From the NCBI GenBank assembly GCA_039978075.1, contig JBDWCA010000007.1, forward strand, positions 135,085 to 199,084: 64,000 nt of DNA. The letters are read 5' to 3'. This DNA comes from Anderseniella sp039978075 (GTDB lineage: Bacteria > Pseudomonadota > Alphaproteobacteria > Rhizobiales > Aestuariivirgaceae). This document shows positions 18,002-25,883 of the stretch, in pieces (position 1 is the stretch's first letter; every line of letters begins with the position of its first letter). The position numbers and the translations under genes were made by a program. The notes below the pieces were generated by a model, which ran no database searches, was not told the origin of the DNA, and saw only the letters and a list, made by a program, of their open reading frames with translations.

Positions 18002-18634
18002 ATGACACAGAAGTTTACGATACTGCTGGCCGGCGAGTTGACCGTAACCGACAGGCTCAGAAACCAGATCGGCAGCAGCAGAATCATTGCTGCCGATGGT
18101 GGCATGGCGCATGCGGCTTCACTTGGTGTCTTGCCGGAACTGTGGCTCGGTGACTTTGATTCCAGTGACGAAACCCTTGTTGCCCGGTATGCGCACGTGC
18201 CGCGTCAGCCTTACCCTGTCGACAAAAATGCAACGGACGGGGAACTGGCGGTTGATGAGGCGATCCGGCTGGGCGCAACCGAAATACTGTTGGCAGGCGG
18301 GTTTGGCGGACAGGCTGATCATGCCTTTGCCCACCTGATGTTGCTGTTGCGGCTAAAAGCGCAAGGCATGAAGGTGATGTTGTCCAGCGGGCACGAGGAA
18401 GCCTGGCCGTTGCTGGATGATACTGTGGAAATCGATGTGCCGCCGGCATCGCGTTTGTCGATCTTGCCGGTGAGCGATCTGGAACGCATTACCATTGAAG
18501 GTGTGCGATGGCCATTGACAGACAGGGACGTTGTGCTGGGCTCAACACTGACCTTGTCAAATGAAGTGGAAACGTCGCCGGCGCGTGTGTCTGTTGCTGC
18601 CGGCAAGGCGATCGTACTGGCCTATCCGGTTTAA
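18002..18634 (+). CDS. thiN: Thiamine diphosphokinase
   Basis: A 210-residue enzyme that makes TPP from thiamine and ATP. The motifs AADGGMAHA, LGDFDSSD and DKNATDGELAVDEA are the conserved acidic and ATP/thiamine-binding segments, and GGFGGQADHAFAHL follows. The ATG at 18002 is used; a GTG 33 bases upstream is less likely. It diverges from the riboswitch-controlled thiamine importer, so uptake and activation are encoded side by side. It ends 7 bp from the convergent aldo/keto reductase gene. Confidence 0.93.
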   Translation: MTQKFTILLAGELTVTDRLRNQIGSSRIIAADGGMAHAASLGVLPELWLGDFDSSDETLVARYAHVPRQPYPVDKNATDGELAVDEAIRLGATEILLAGGFGGQADHAFAHLMLLLRLKAQGMKVMLSSGHEEAWPLLDDTVEIDVPPASRLSILPVSDLERITIEGVRWPLTDRDVVLGSTLTLSNEVETSPARVSVAAGKAIVLAYPV

Positions 18635-18641
18635 GGCTACC

Positions 18642-19475
18642 CTACACGATAGAAAGTGCCGACGGACCGTCGGGAGCCGGGAATTCGTGGTCAAGCAGTG
18701 CCAGATCATCGTCATCCAGTTCAACCTCAAGGGCTGCAACGATTGGATCGACGCGTTCCGTACGGGATGTCTTCGGGATGGCAATGGTCTGGTGTTGGGC
18801 CATCAGCCAGGCAAGTGCAATGGATGCCGGTGTGCACCCGTGACGGTCGGCCAGCGTTGCGAGGCTTGCGTCACGCAACAGCCTGCCTTCACCGAGCGGG
18901 CAATAAGCCATCACGGCAATGCTGTTTTCCGCAAGTTTCGGTTTCAGGTCCCATTCGATACCGCGGTCCGACAGATTGTACAGCACCTGGTCGACAGCAC
19001 ATTCGCGTCCATCACGGACACCGAGCAGTTCATCCATGTCTTCGGCATCCAGGTTGCTGACACCCCATTTGAGGATTTTTCCATCAGCCTTGAGACGTTC
19101 GAAACCGGATACGGTTTCGTCCAGTGGATACTGGCCGCGCCAGTGCAGCAGATACAGGTCGATACGATCTGTCTGCAATCGTTCAAGTGAACGCTCGCAG
19201 GCGGCGACAACCCCGTCATAAGATGCGTTGTGCGGGTAGGCTTTCGAGACAATGTAGGCCTCGTCACGACGATGTTTTACGGCTTGGGCGACAACAAGTT
19301 CAGCGCCTCCTTCACCATACATTTCCGCTGTGTCGATGAGGTTTAGTCCGCGGTCAAGACCATGGCGCAGGACGTCGGCTTCTGACTGCAGCAGGCCTGC
19401 ATCTTCACCCATGCGCCAGGTGCCGAGGCCAAGTGCGGGTATTTTGTCTCCGCCGGGAAGGGTTACATGCTTCAT
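18642..19475 (-). CDS. Aldo/keto reductase
   Basis: A 277-residue NADPH-dependent reductase. GLGTWRMGED near the N-terminus, LIDTAEMYGEGGAE with the catalytic Asp/Tyr, VSKAYP with the Lys, the LYLLHWRGQYP segment with the His, and PKTSRTERV at the C-terminal cofactor site are all there. The ATG at 19475 has GGAG 6 bases upstream. It diverges by 100 bp from the ThDP decarboxylase operon. Reduction of that operon's aldehyde product is a plausible but unproven role. Confidence 0.9.
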   Translation of the reverse strand: MKHVTLPGGDKIPALGLGTWRMGEDAGLLQSEADVLRHGLDRGLNLIDTAEMYGEGGAELVVAQAVKHRRDEAYIVSKAYPHNASYDGVVAACERSLERLQTDRIDLYLLHWRGQYPLDETVSGFERLKADGKILKWGVSNLDAEDMDELLGVRDGRECAVDQVLYNLSDRGIEWDLKPKLAENSIAVMAYCPLGEGRLLRDASLATLADRHGCTPASIALAWLMAQHQTIAIPKTSRTERVDPIVAALEVELDDDDLALLDHEFPAPDGPSALSIV

Positions 19476-19575
19476 ACGCAACTCCACTATTCCATTTCCG
19501 CAGCTTGACGCAGGAAGCCGTGTAAACGCAAGGTACCTTGCAACTGATAAACAATACTTGAAGCCGAAGGGCAGA

Positions 19576-20109
19576 ATGAAAACTCAGCATTTTTCATTTA
19601 CCGCAGATGACTGGCGGGCAGGCATATTCGCTGCGCTGAAAAAACAGCAGGTGCAGCAGATGGCTTATGTGCCGGATGCCGGTCACGCCAGCCTGATCAG
19701 TGCCTGTTATGCCGATGGCGATATCGGTTGCACTGTTCTTACCACCGAAGAAGAAGGAGTTGCCCTGCTGGCGGGTGCCGAGCTTGGCGGGCAGCGCGGG
19801 GTCATGCTGATGCAGTCATCTGGCGTGGGCAATTGCGTGAACATGTTCTCGCTGCTGAAATCATGCGGATTCCCGTTTGTCACGCTGGTGACGATGCGGG
19901 GTGAATGGGGCGAGTTCAATCCGTGGCAGATGCCGATGGGACAGGCAACGGAAGAAACTTTCAGGCGATCGGGTTTCGTTGTCTATCGGGCCGATACCGG
20001 TGAAGATGCAGCGGCCATGACCGGTTCGGCGATGCGACTGGCCTATGACAGCAATTGCCCGGTTGCCGTTTTGCTGTCGCAGCGCCTGATCGGTGCGAAG
20101 GATTTTTAG
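19576..20109 (+). CDS. ThDP-dependent decarboxylase, PYR-domain subunit (sulfopyruvate/phosphonopyruvate decarboxylase alpha-like)
   Basis: A 177-residue protein equal to the N-terminal pyrimidine-binding domain of ThDP decarboxylases. TTEEEGVALLAGAELGG carries the Glu that activates the cofactor, and LMQSSGVGNCVN is typical of the ComD/phosphonopyruvate decarboxylase class. The start at 19576 is favoured because upstream codons run into the divergent reductase promoter. The cofactor-pyrophosphate domain is a separate gene 14 bp downstream, so the enzyme is a split two-subunit form, as in sulfopyruvate decarboxylase ComDE. The substrate must be a 2-oxoacid; which one is not visible here. Confidence 0.85.
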   Translation: MKTQHFSFTADDWRAGIFAALKKQQVQQMAYVPDAGHASLISACYADGDIGCTVLTTEEEGVALLAGAELGGQRGVMLMQSSGVGNCVNMFSLLKSCGFPFVTLVTMRGEWGEFNPWQMPMGQATEETFRRSGFVVYRADTGEDAAAMTGSAMRLAYDSNCPVAVLLSQRLIGAKDF

Positions 20110-20123
20110 GATGGACCGCTGAG

Positions 20124-20711
20124 ATGATCGGACGACGCGACGCGATAGCGGAAATTTTGATGGACCGGCCAGACAACCTGCTGGTGATCAGCGGACTTGG
20201 ATCACCGACATATGATGTGGCGGCGGCAGGTGATGTCGCGCAGAATTTCTATTTGTGGGGCGCCATGGGAGGCGCTGCCGCCATGGGGCTCGGACTTGCA
20301 CAGGCACGCCCCGATGCCCGTGTGCTCGTAATCACCGGTGACGGTGAAATGCTGATGGGCCTGGGCTCGCTTGCAACCCTGGGAGCCAAGGCACCGGCCA
20401 ACCTCGCCATACTGGTGATCGACAATGAAGCGTTTGGTGAAACAGGCGGTCAGACCAGTCACACCGGGAAGACCACCAACCTGGCCGCTGTTGCGCTGGC
20501 ATGCGGGTTCAGACAGGTCGCGACTGCGTACAAGCAGGCAGACCTTGCCGGCGTGAAGCAACTTGTGCTTGAAGACGCAGGGCCTGTGCTGGGCGTCATA
20601 AAGACAGGGTCGGATGAACTGCCAAGAGTTCTGCCGGAACGCGACGGGCACATTATCAGAAATACATTCAAGACAGCTTTAGCAAATCAGCAAAATGGAG
20701 AAAGCAAATGA
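20124..20711 (+). CDS. ThDP-dependent decarboxylase, PP-domain subunit (sulfopyruvate decarboxylase beta-like)
   Basis: A 195-residue pyrophosphate-binding domain. The ThDP/Mg motif runs from TGDGEMLMG to IDNEAFGETGGQ with the expected spacing of about 25 residues, and GAMGGAAAMGLGLA precedes it. It pairs with the upstream PYR subunit to give a complete decarboxylase active site at the interface. The ATG at 20124 follows the alpha stop by 14 bp. It overlaps ridA by 4 bp (ATGA). I found no sulfoacetaldehyde acetyltransferase (xsc) in the window, so sulfopyruvate is only one of several possible substrates. Confidence 0.85.
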   Translation: MIGRRDAIAEILMDRPDNLLVISGLGSPTYDVAAAGDVAQNFYLWGAMGGAAAMGLGLAQARPDARVLVITGDGEMLMGLGSLATLGAKAPANLAILVIDNEAFGETGGQTSHTGKTTNLAAVALACGFRQVATAYKQADLAGVKQLVLEDAGPVLGVIKTGSDELPRVLPERDGHIIRNTFKTALANQQNGESK

Positions 20712-21061
20712 CGTTGAAGAGAATTGGTGCGGGCGACCGGATGACAAGCGCGATCATCCATGGTGACAAGGTCTACATGTCCGGTTTCGTGGCGGGCGAG
20801 GCCGCAGGCGGCAGCGTTGCTGCGCAAACAGCTGACATTCTGGCACAGATAGACGCAATGCTGGCGCAGGCCGGATCCGACAAGACGAAGGTCATCAGGG
20901 CCACTATCTGGCTGACCGACATGGATACCTGGGCTGAAATGAACACCGTGTGGGATGACTGGGTAGTGGCAGGCGAAACACCGTGCCGGGCGGCGGTCCA
21001 TTCACCCAAGCTGGCGGCACCGGGGCTGGACGTGGAGATCCAGGTGGAAGCCGCCATTTAG
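20708..21061 (+). CDS. RidA/YjgF-family imine deaminase
   Basis: A 117-residue RidA-fold protein. The conserved arginine needed for 2-iminoacid hydrolysis is R94 in PCRAAVHSP, and the C-terminus ends with the usual VEIQVEA strand. Such proteins hydrolyse reactive 2-imino acids released by PLP enzymes or amino acid oxidases. It is translationally coupled to the decarboxylase subunit and lies 17 bp before a DadA-like oxidase, which would produce exactly this kind of imine. Confidence 0.9.
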   Translation: MTLKRIGAGDRMTSAIIHGDKVYMSGFVAGEAAGGSVAAQTADILAQIDAMLAQAGSDKTKVIRATIWLTDMDTWAEMNTVWDDWVVAGETPCRAAVHSPKLAAPGLDVEIQVEAAI

Positions 21062-21078
21062 TGTGAGGTATTGCTGCC

Positions 21079-22323
21079 ATGGCTAAGGCGCTGGTGCTGG
21101 GAGCCGGTATTGTCGGGGTCACCATGGCTTATGAGCTGTGGCGTGACGGTCACGAGGTGACCGTCATCGACCGCGAGGCTGGCGCCGCTGAATTCACCAG
21201 TTTCGGCAATGCCGGCATGATTGCACCGGGCCACGCCTATGCCTGGGCATCGCCGGCTTCACCGAAAATTCTGCTCAGGTCATTGTGGCGCAATGATCAG
21301 GCGCTTCGGCTAAAACCGTCACTGGATCCGGCATTCCTCAAATGGATGTGGAAATTCTGGGGCCAGTGCAGTGCCGAACACGCAGCCGTCAACACCAGGC
21401 GGAAGGTCAGGTTGTGCAATTACGCACAATCGGCGTTCCATGAAACACGTACCGAGACAGGTGTTTCATATGACGCAAACGACGGCGGAATTCTGTATCT
21501 GTTCCGGTCACGCTCAGCGTTCGAAGCAGCTAACAGCAAGGCTGAAATACTACGCCGCGAGGGCTCCGATATCGGTGTTCTGGATGCAGATGGCGTAGCT
21601 GAGAAAGATCCGGCCCTTGCTGACAGCAAGGATCAGTTTGCCGGCGCGCTGTTCGGCGGCCGGGACGAGACCGGCGATTGCAGAATGTTTACCCGCAATC
21701 TGGCAATCTGGCTTGGCGAGCGCGGCGTTACGTTCAAATGGGGAGTAACAATTCGTTCCCTCGAGACGGACGGAGACCGGATCAGCGGCGTTGTAACGGA
21801 TCAGGGAAACCTGTCCGCGGACATTATTGTCTTGTCGCTGGGCGTGTATTCGCCCCATCTTGCAAAACCTGTCGGGATTGATCTGCCTATCTATCCGGTC
21901 AAGGGATATTCGATGACTGTTCCGGTGTCAGGCCGCAACAATGCACCAGCTATCGGCGGAATCGACGAAGAAAGCCTGGTTGCCTATACGCCGATGGGCA
22001 ATCGGTTGCGGGTGACGGCAACAGCAGAGTTTTCGGGTTATGGAGTGAACCATTCGCCGGATGATTTTCGACACATGACAAGCGTGGTGAAAGGATTGTT
22101 TCCCGATGGCGCCGACTATTCCAGGACAGAGTATTGGGCAGGCCTTCGTCCGATGACGCCTGAAGGAACTCCGATCCTGGGTGCGACGAGGTTCAAAAAC
22201 CTCTGGATGAATACCGGTCAGGGCCATATGGGCTGGACCATGAGCCATGGGGCAGGCCGGTTGGTCGCAGATCTCATCGCCGGGCGCAAACCGGCGATTC
22301 CGCTCGACGGTATGATGCTCTAG
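21079..22323 (+). CDS. DadA-like D-amino acid dehydrogenase (FAD-dependent oxidoreductase)
   Basis: A 414-residue DAO-family flavoprotein. The dinucleotide-binding fingerprint is VLGAGIVGVTMAYEL ending in the ribose-binding acidic residue of VTVIDRE. The body matches DadA in length and in motifs such as GNAGMIAPGHAYAWASP and the C-terminal GLRPMTPEGTPILG and NTGQGHMGWTMSHG. It oxidises a D-amino acid (or similar secondary amine) to the imino acid and passes electrons to the respiratory chain. It is the last gene of the decarboxylase-RidA-DadA operon. Confidence 0.9.
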   Translation: MAKALVLGAGIVGVTMAYELWRDGHEVTVIDREAGAAEFTSFGNAGMIAPGHAYAWASPASPKILLRSLWRNDQALRLKPSLDPAFLKWMWKFWGQCSAEHAAVNTRRKVRLCNYAQSAFHETRTETGVSYDANDGGILYLFRSRSAFEAANSKAEILRREGSDIGVLDADGVAEKDPALADSKDQFAGALFGGRDETGDCRMFTRNLAIWLGERGVTFKWGVTIRSLETDGDRISGVVTDQGNLSADIIVLSLGVYSPHLAKPVGIDLPIYPVKGYSMTVPVSGRNNAPAIGGIDEESLVAYTPMGNRLRVTATAEFSGYGVNHSPDDFRHMTSVVKGLFPDGADYSRTEYWAGLRPMTPEGTPILGATRFKNLWMNTGQGHMGWTMSHGAGRLVADLIAGRKPAIPLDGMML

Positions 22324-22469
22324 CGCAACATCGCAATAATTGCTCCCTTTGGCATAAGTGGCCTCCTAATGATCCATCCTCCAAATGCGTAAACCTGTGC
22401 GCGGATGGACTGGTATGACTTGCTTTACGTCAGAAAAACTACATAACTTTTTGAAAGATCAATTGGCGC

Positions 22470-22778
22470 ATGATCACGGGGGTAGTTAAGCGCGAGGATG
22501 GGCTTGACGGAATGTCGGATGTTACGACGAACTGGTTTGCAGGTATTTCGGCCGTTCTCGCGATAATGGTGATTGTGCACACACTGCTGCATATGCGTAA
22601 GAACAAGCGGTGGACAGATGATCGCGATGCGCCGTCGGGCGCAACATTGGTAAACCGGGCCAGATATCGCGGTAACCGCGTGATGCACTACAGCGACGGA
22701 TCCGTCATGGCCGAAACCCGCCTCGGTTTCAGGTCATTCGAGAATTTTGACCTTTATCGACAATATATTGACCGCTAG
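22470..22778 (+). CDS. Small membrane protein with RARYRG/HYSDGSV C-terminal motif
   Basis: A 102-residue hypothetical protein. One hydrophobic helix (WFAGISAVLAIMVIVHTLL) is followed by a basic stretch and a soluble C-terminus of about 45 residues with RARYRGNRVMHYSDGSV and a terminal FRSFENFDLYRQYIDR. The same block ends the next gene downstream, so the two are paralogues. I do not recognise the domain. The start is uncertain: an internal ATG at 22512 would shorten it by 14 residues and keep the helix; neither has a good ribosome binding site. A weak hairpin (TTTTCGG/CCGAAAA) follows the stop. Confidence 0.65.
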   Translation: MITGVVKREDGLDGMSDVTTNWFAGISAVLAIMVIVHTLLHMRKNKRWTDDRDAPSGATLVNRARYRGNRVMHYSDGSVMAETRLGFRSFENFDLYRQYIDR

Positions 22779-22801
22779 TTCAGCATGGTTTTCGGTTGAA
22801 A

Positions 22802-22880
22802 CAGCCGAAAATCACAAACCTGATCGCTTTTAAGGTGAAAGAGCAACTTTATGGGTACACTTGAACCCATGTTGCTCCAG
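22802..22880 (+). repeat. Dispersed palindromic element, copy A
   Basis: A roughly 80-bp intergenic repeat. The left part (AATCACAAACCTGATCG) is shared with copy B, and the right part is a hairpin: GAGCAAC and ATGGGT (22841-22856) pair with ACCCAT and GTTGCTC (22865-22877) around an 8-base loop, with a TTT bulge. Further copies lie at 36948-37025 (inverted), 56504-56590 and 59897-59941. Confidence 0.7.
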
Positions 22881-23027
22881 CGCGGGATGCTCGCGACAAC
22901 GAACCCTTCACCCCTGCCAAATGACGTATCAGCCCTGCATCGAACAGTATTTCGGATACATCCGGCTGGCCGAATCACGATTAATCTGTTGGTTTGTGTC
23001 ATCTTTTTGTTCGCAGTGGGCGCTGTC

Positions 23028-23378
23028 ATGAAAAAAAGCCTGATATCTGTCTTTACATTGCTGGGTGTTATGGTTGTGAGCGTGGTGCTGGCTGAATTGT
23101 TTGGTCTGAGTGTCACAGCCATGGTGCTGATTGCCACGATCGGTTCTCTGGTCTGCCTGCTGATCCTGTTCGTTGTTCCCCGGGTCAGACGGCAGGTCGC
23201 AGAACGTGAATACAGGCAGTTGCTGAGAGAAGGTATGCATTTGATTGTGGGTCGTGCCCGTTACCGGGGACGCCGTGTGCTGCACTACGCCGATGGCAGC
23301 GTGGCCGTGCAAACCGCTGGCGGTATGCTGGCTTTTGACAGCTTTGATGCCTGCAGACGGTTTGTCGATGGACGTTGA
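23028..23378 (+). CDS. Membrane protein paralogous to the 22470 gene (RARYRG/HYADGSV domain)
   Basis: A 116-residue hypothetical protein with two hydrophobic helices (SLISVFTLLGVMVVSVVLA and VLIATIGSLVCLLILFVV). A basic stretch and the C-terminal block RARYRGRRVLHYADGSV ... FDSFDACRRFVDGR follow, closely matching the preceding gene. The frame stays open to 22851, inside repeat copy A. A further hydrophobic stretch (INLLVCVIFLFAVGAV) just upstream of the chosen ATG could be a third helix if translation starts earlier, for example at 22887. The function is unknown; the conserved part probably faces the cytoplasm. Confidence 0.62.
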   Translation: MKKSLISVFTLLGVMVVSVVLAELFGLSVTAMVLIATIGSLVCLLILFVVPRVRRQVAEREYRQLLREGMHLIVGRARYRGRRVLHYADGSVAVQTAGGMLAFDSFDACRRFVDGR

Positions 23379-23545
23379 AGCGAGTTGATCGTGCGATAAG
23401 TGTTAAACAGCGGCAGGCGTTCATGGTCGCGCGCGGGAATTACTTAAATATTCCGGATTCATGTGCATTTTCTCCAGTCTGATCGATCTGACTGACTGAA
23501 AACCGCAGCAGGGTCGGGAACCGAACCAGGACGCTTTGTGTTGTA

Positions 23546-24319
23546 ATGATCGCCCAGATTTTCAAAAACCTAGTTTCGAGACGAAAGAGTAGCCAACAGG
23601 ACACAGATCCTCGTCTTCCTGATGGCGTCCGGGTCTATGTCATTGGCGATATTCACGGCAGAATCGATCTGCTGGAACGGCTTTATGCAATGATAGAAGC
23701 TGATCGCAATGAGCGCCCGATTGGTCACTGCGTGGAGGTTTTCCTCGGCGACTATATTGATCGGGGGCCATCTTCACGAGACGTGCTGGAGTGGATGGTG
23801 AGCGGCCACAGTGTCTGCAACAAACGAATTACACTGCGTGGCAATCACGAACTTTACCTGCAGGACTTTCTTGCTGATCCGGGCGTGATAAGTGCGTGGG
23901 GGCAATATGGTGGTCTGGAAACGCTGCATTCATATGGCCTGAAGTTTCGAATGCCGATGGGAGAAGACCAATGGGCCGACATTCAGAAAGGCCTTCTGGA
24001 CGTCCTGCCGTCCAGCCACCGGGTTTTCCTGGAAAACTGCATTCTGTCGGCCGGTGCCGGAAAGTATTACTTTGCACATGCCGGGGTAAACCCGGCAATT
24101 CCACTGGATGACCAGGTTGCCGCAGATCTGCTTTGGATTCGGGAGCCATTTTTGAGCCACGACAGGGTTTTGCCAAAAATAATCGTTCACGGGCATACTC
24201 CTTCAGAGAAGCCTGAAATCGAGGTTCACCGTATCGGCATTGACACAGGGGCATATATAACCGGGCGTCTGACCTGCGCGGTGCTCGAAGGAAACGAGGT
24301 GAGGTTCCTCTCAACCTAG
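23546..24319 (+). CDS. PPP-family metallophosphatase (serine/threonine phosphatase-like)
   Basis: A 257-residue phosphoesterase with the full PPP signature in order: GDIHGRIDLL, GDYIDRGPSS, LRGNHELY and the distal HGHTP. These residues bind the two metals and the phosphate. It resembles bacterial PrpA-like protein phosphatases more than diadenosine tetraphosphatase ApaH. There is no signal peptide, so it is cytoplasmic. It lies 182 bp before the exopolysaccharide export genes on the same strand; a role opposite the tyrosine kinase domain encoded there is possible but only inferred. Confidence 0.88.
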   Translation: MIAQIFKNLVSRRKSSQQDTDPRLPDGVRVYVIGDIHGRIDLLERLYAMIEADRNERPIGHCVEVFLGDYIDRGPSSRDVLEWMVSGHSVCNKRITLRGNHELYLQDFLADPGVISAWGQYGGLETLHSYGLKFRMPMGEDQWADIQKGLLDVLPSSHRVFLENCILSAGAGKYYFAHAGVNPAIPLDDQVAADLLWIREPFLSHDRVLPKIIVHGHTPSEKPEIEVHRIGIDTGAYITGRLTCAVLEGNEVRFLST

Positions 24320-24501
24320 GGCCCTGCCCCCAATAAATACAACAAATTTACGACTTGTTAACCTTTTGGCAATCTTTGCTGACGTAGTGTTAGACCGAAG
24401 CGGCGAAATCAGAGGGGTAGTTTAGGTTACTGATTCGCTGTCGGTGGGCTTCAAAAGTCTTAAGACAAGCCGGTATCTGCCGGAATTGTCTAAGAAAGCG
24501 G

Positions 24502-25149
24502 ATGGTAAAGGTCATGATTCCAGGGGGATTTCAGAACCGGTTCACAATACTTGCAGCGATGATCCTGCTTGCGCAATTGCTGAGTGCGTGCGGATCTTCT
24601 TCTGGCAGCTTGCAATCTTCCGGATTGTCTGCGGCGCCTGCAAGTTATGGAGCTACGGTTCAACCAGTGCCCGCGGCGGCGGGTTCGGTGACGGCATACC
24701 AGTTGGGAGCCGGTGACAAGGTTAAAGTCAACGTATTCGGCGAAGCCGATCTGTCCGGCGAGTTTCTGGTTGGTGACAATGGCCGAATAGACTTGCCACT
24801 CATTGGAGCGGTGCAGGCGCGCGGCCAGACCGTAACCCAGTTTCAAAATGCGGTGGTGACGAGATACTCAGGTGGTTACCTGAAAGATCCAAAAGTTTCA
24901 GTGTCGGTTCTGAACTATCGCCCGTTCTTCATTCAAGGCGAAGTAGGCAAGGGCGGTGAATATCCCTACAAGGCCGGATTAACCATACAGAACGCTGTCG
25001 CAATTGCAGGCGGATATACCTATCGGGCCAATACGAGCAAGGCATTTGTGCGCCGTGCCGGTCAGGATCAGGAAGTTGAAATTCAGACAAATCAACGAGT
25101 TGCGATTAACCCGGGAGATATCATCCGGGTGCCGGAACGGTTTTTCTGA
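24502..25149 (+). CDS. Polysaccharide export outer-membrane lipoprotein (GumB/Wza-like)
   Basis: A 215-residue exporter of GumB size, shorter than the ~380-residue E. coli Wza. The N-terminal signal ends in a lipobox (LLSAC, lipidated Cys30). A poly-export domain (AYQLGAGDKVKVNVFGEADL onward, about 73-150) is followed by an SLBB-like segment (FFIQGEVGKGGEYPYKAG). It forms the periplasmic/outer-membrane channel of Wzx/Wzy-type systems together with GumC-type proteins. It is the first gene of the EPS locus, so the locus promoter should lie in the preceding 182 bp. An in-frame ATG at 24514 is an alternative start. Confidence 0.92.
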   Translation: MVKVMIPGGFQNRFTILAAMILLAQLLSACGSSSGSLQSSGLSAAPASYGATVQPVPAAAGSVTAYQLGAGDKVKVNVFGEADLSGEFLVGDNGRIDLPLIGAVQARGQTVTQFQNAVVTRYSGGYLKDPKVSVSVLNYRPFFIQGEVGKGGEYPYKAGLTIQNAVAIAGGYTYRANTSKAFVRRAGQDQEVEIQTNQRVAINPGDIIRVPERFF

Positions 25150-25293
25150 TTGTGTTGGCGAGCGGGTTCGCGCAAGCGATCGAGTACTCACATCTCGTTA
25201 CGGGTAAGGCGTATGCAGATCAGCCTGTAAACAATTCGTTAGTTACCATTTGGTACGATTGGACATTGACGCAATTTAGCAATTGCAGATTTC

Positions 25294-25336
25294 AAAGCCA
25301 TGATGGGCTGGGTCAAAAGCCATGATTGGCTAGATT
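25294..25336. repeat. Two tandem ~21-bp imperfect direct repeats upstream of a secreted-protein gene
   Basis: AAAGCCATGATGGGCTGGGTC (25294-25314) is followed one base later by AAAGCCATGATTGGCTAGATT. Each contains AGCC/GGCT half sites around a 5-6 base spacer. The pair ends 15 bp before the start codon of the 25351 gene, where a regulator could block transcription or translation initiation. Confidence 0.5.
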
Positions 25337-25350
25337 AAAGGTGGGCGGCG

Positions 25351-25815
25351 ATGTCGGTCAAACTTATAGTATCGAGCGCGATGGGTATTGCGCTGTTTTC
25401 AGGTTTCGTACACGCACAAAGCGTGGAAGCCTTCCTCGCCAGCTATAATCAGGACCCCGCCCTTACAATCGCGGTCTCAGATGCGGTTAGTTCAAACGTT
25501 AGAGAAGCGGAAGAGTTTTGCCGGGCTGCAGACGATGCGGTTGAGCAGGTACAGGTATATGTGGGGGCCGGTCTGGCCGGCGCGCACCAGTATTTGGTGT
25601 CGGTGAATGAAGATGCAGAGGCCAGCCGCATAAAATTGATCCTATGCACCTGCGAAAGAACCCGGGGGCAAATTCTGAGCTCCTTTGCGAATGGAATTGG
25701 TGAGCTGGAGCGCGACGTGTGCTCAAGCGCATGGCGCGGTGTGAGCGGTGGGACACCGCCAGGCGTATTTCAAATCAATCTTGGCGGAGGCGGTAATGGC
25801 GTCAGCAGAAACTGA
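25351..25815 (+). CDS. Secreted protein of unknown function in the EPS locus
   Basis: A 154-residue protein with a clear Sec signal peptide (MSVKLIVSSAMGIALFSG..., cleavage after VHA). The mature part holds four cysteines (EEFC, ILCTC, RDVC) that could form two disulfides, a helical middle, and a Gly-rich tail (NLGGGGNG). I recognise no family. It sits between the GumB-like lipoprotein and the outer-membrane barrel, so a periplasmic accessory role in export is the simplest guess. Its own leader carries a tandem direct repeat. Confidence 0.75.
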   Translation: MSVKLIVSSAMGIALFSGFVHAQSVEAFLASYNQDPALTIAVSDAVSSNVREAEEFCRAADDAVEQVQVYVGAGLAGAHQYLVSVNEDAEASRIKLILCTCERTRGQILSSFANGIGELERDVCSSAWRGVSGGTPPGVFQINLGGGGNGVSRN

Positions 25816-25883
25816 TTTGACCTGGCGGGTTGTTTAACCGTGCAGGCGACAAGACGAAGTTGAGATGGGGCGTGGCGGCTGAA

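Noticed and set aside
22851..23027. N-terminal extension of the second small membrane protein starting in the repeat hairpin
   Set aside because: The ATG at 22851 is part of the ATGGGT/ACCCAT stem of repeat copy A and has no ribosome site, so it is unlikely to be the true start, though an intermediate start is not excluded.
5949..23502. The 17-mer ATCTGACTGACTGAAAA occurring near 5949 and near 23486
   Set aside because: A short internally periodic sequence (TGAC repeated), only two copies with different contexts. In a window of this size this may arise by chance.
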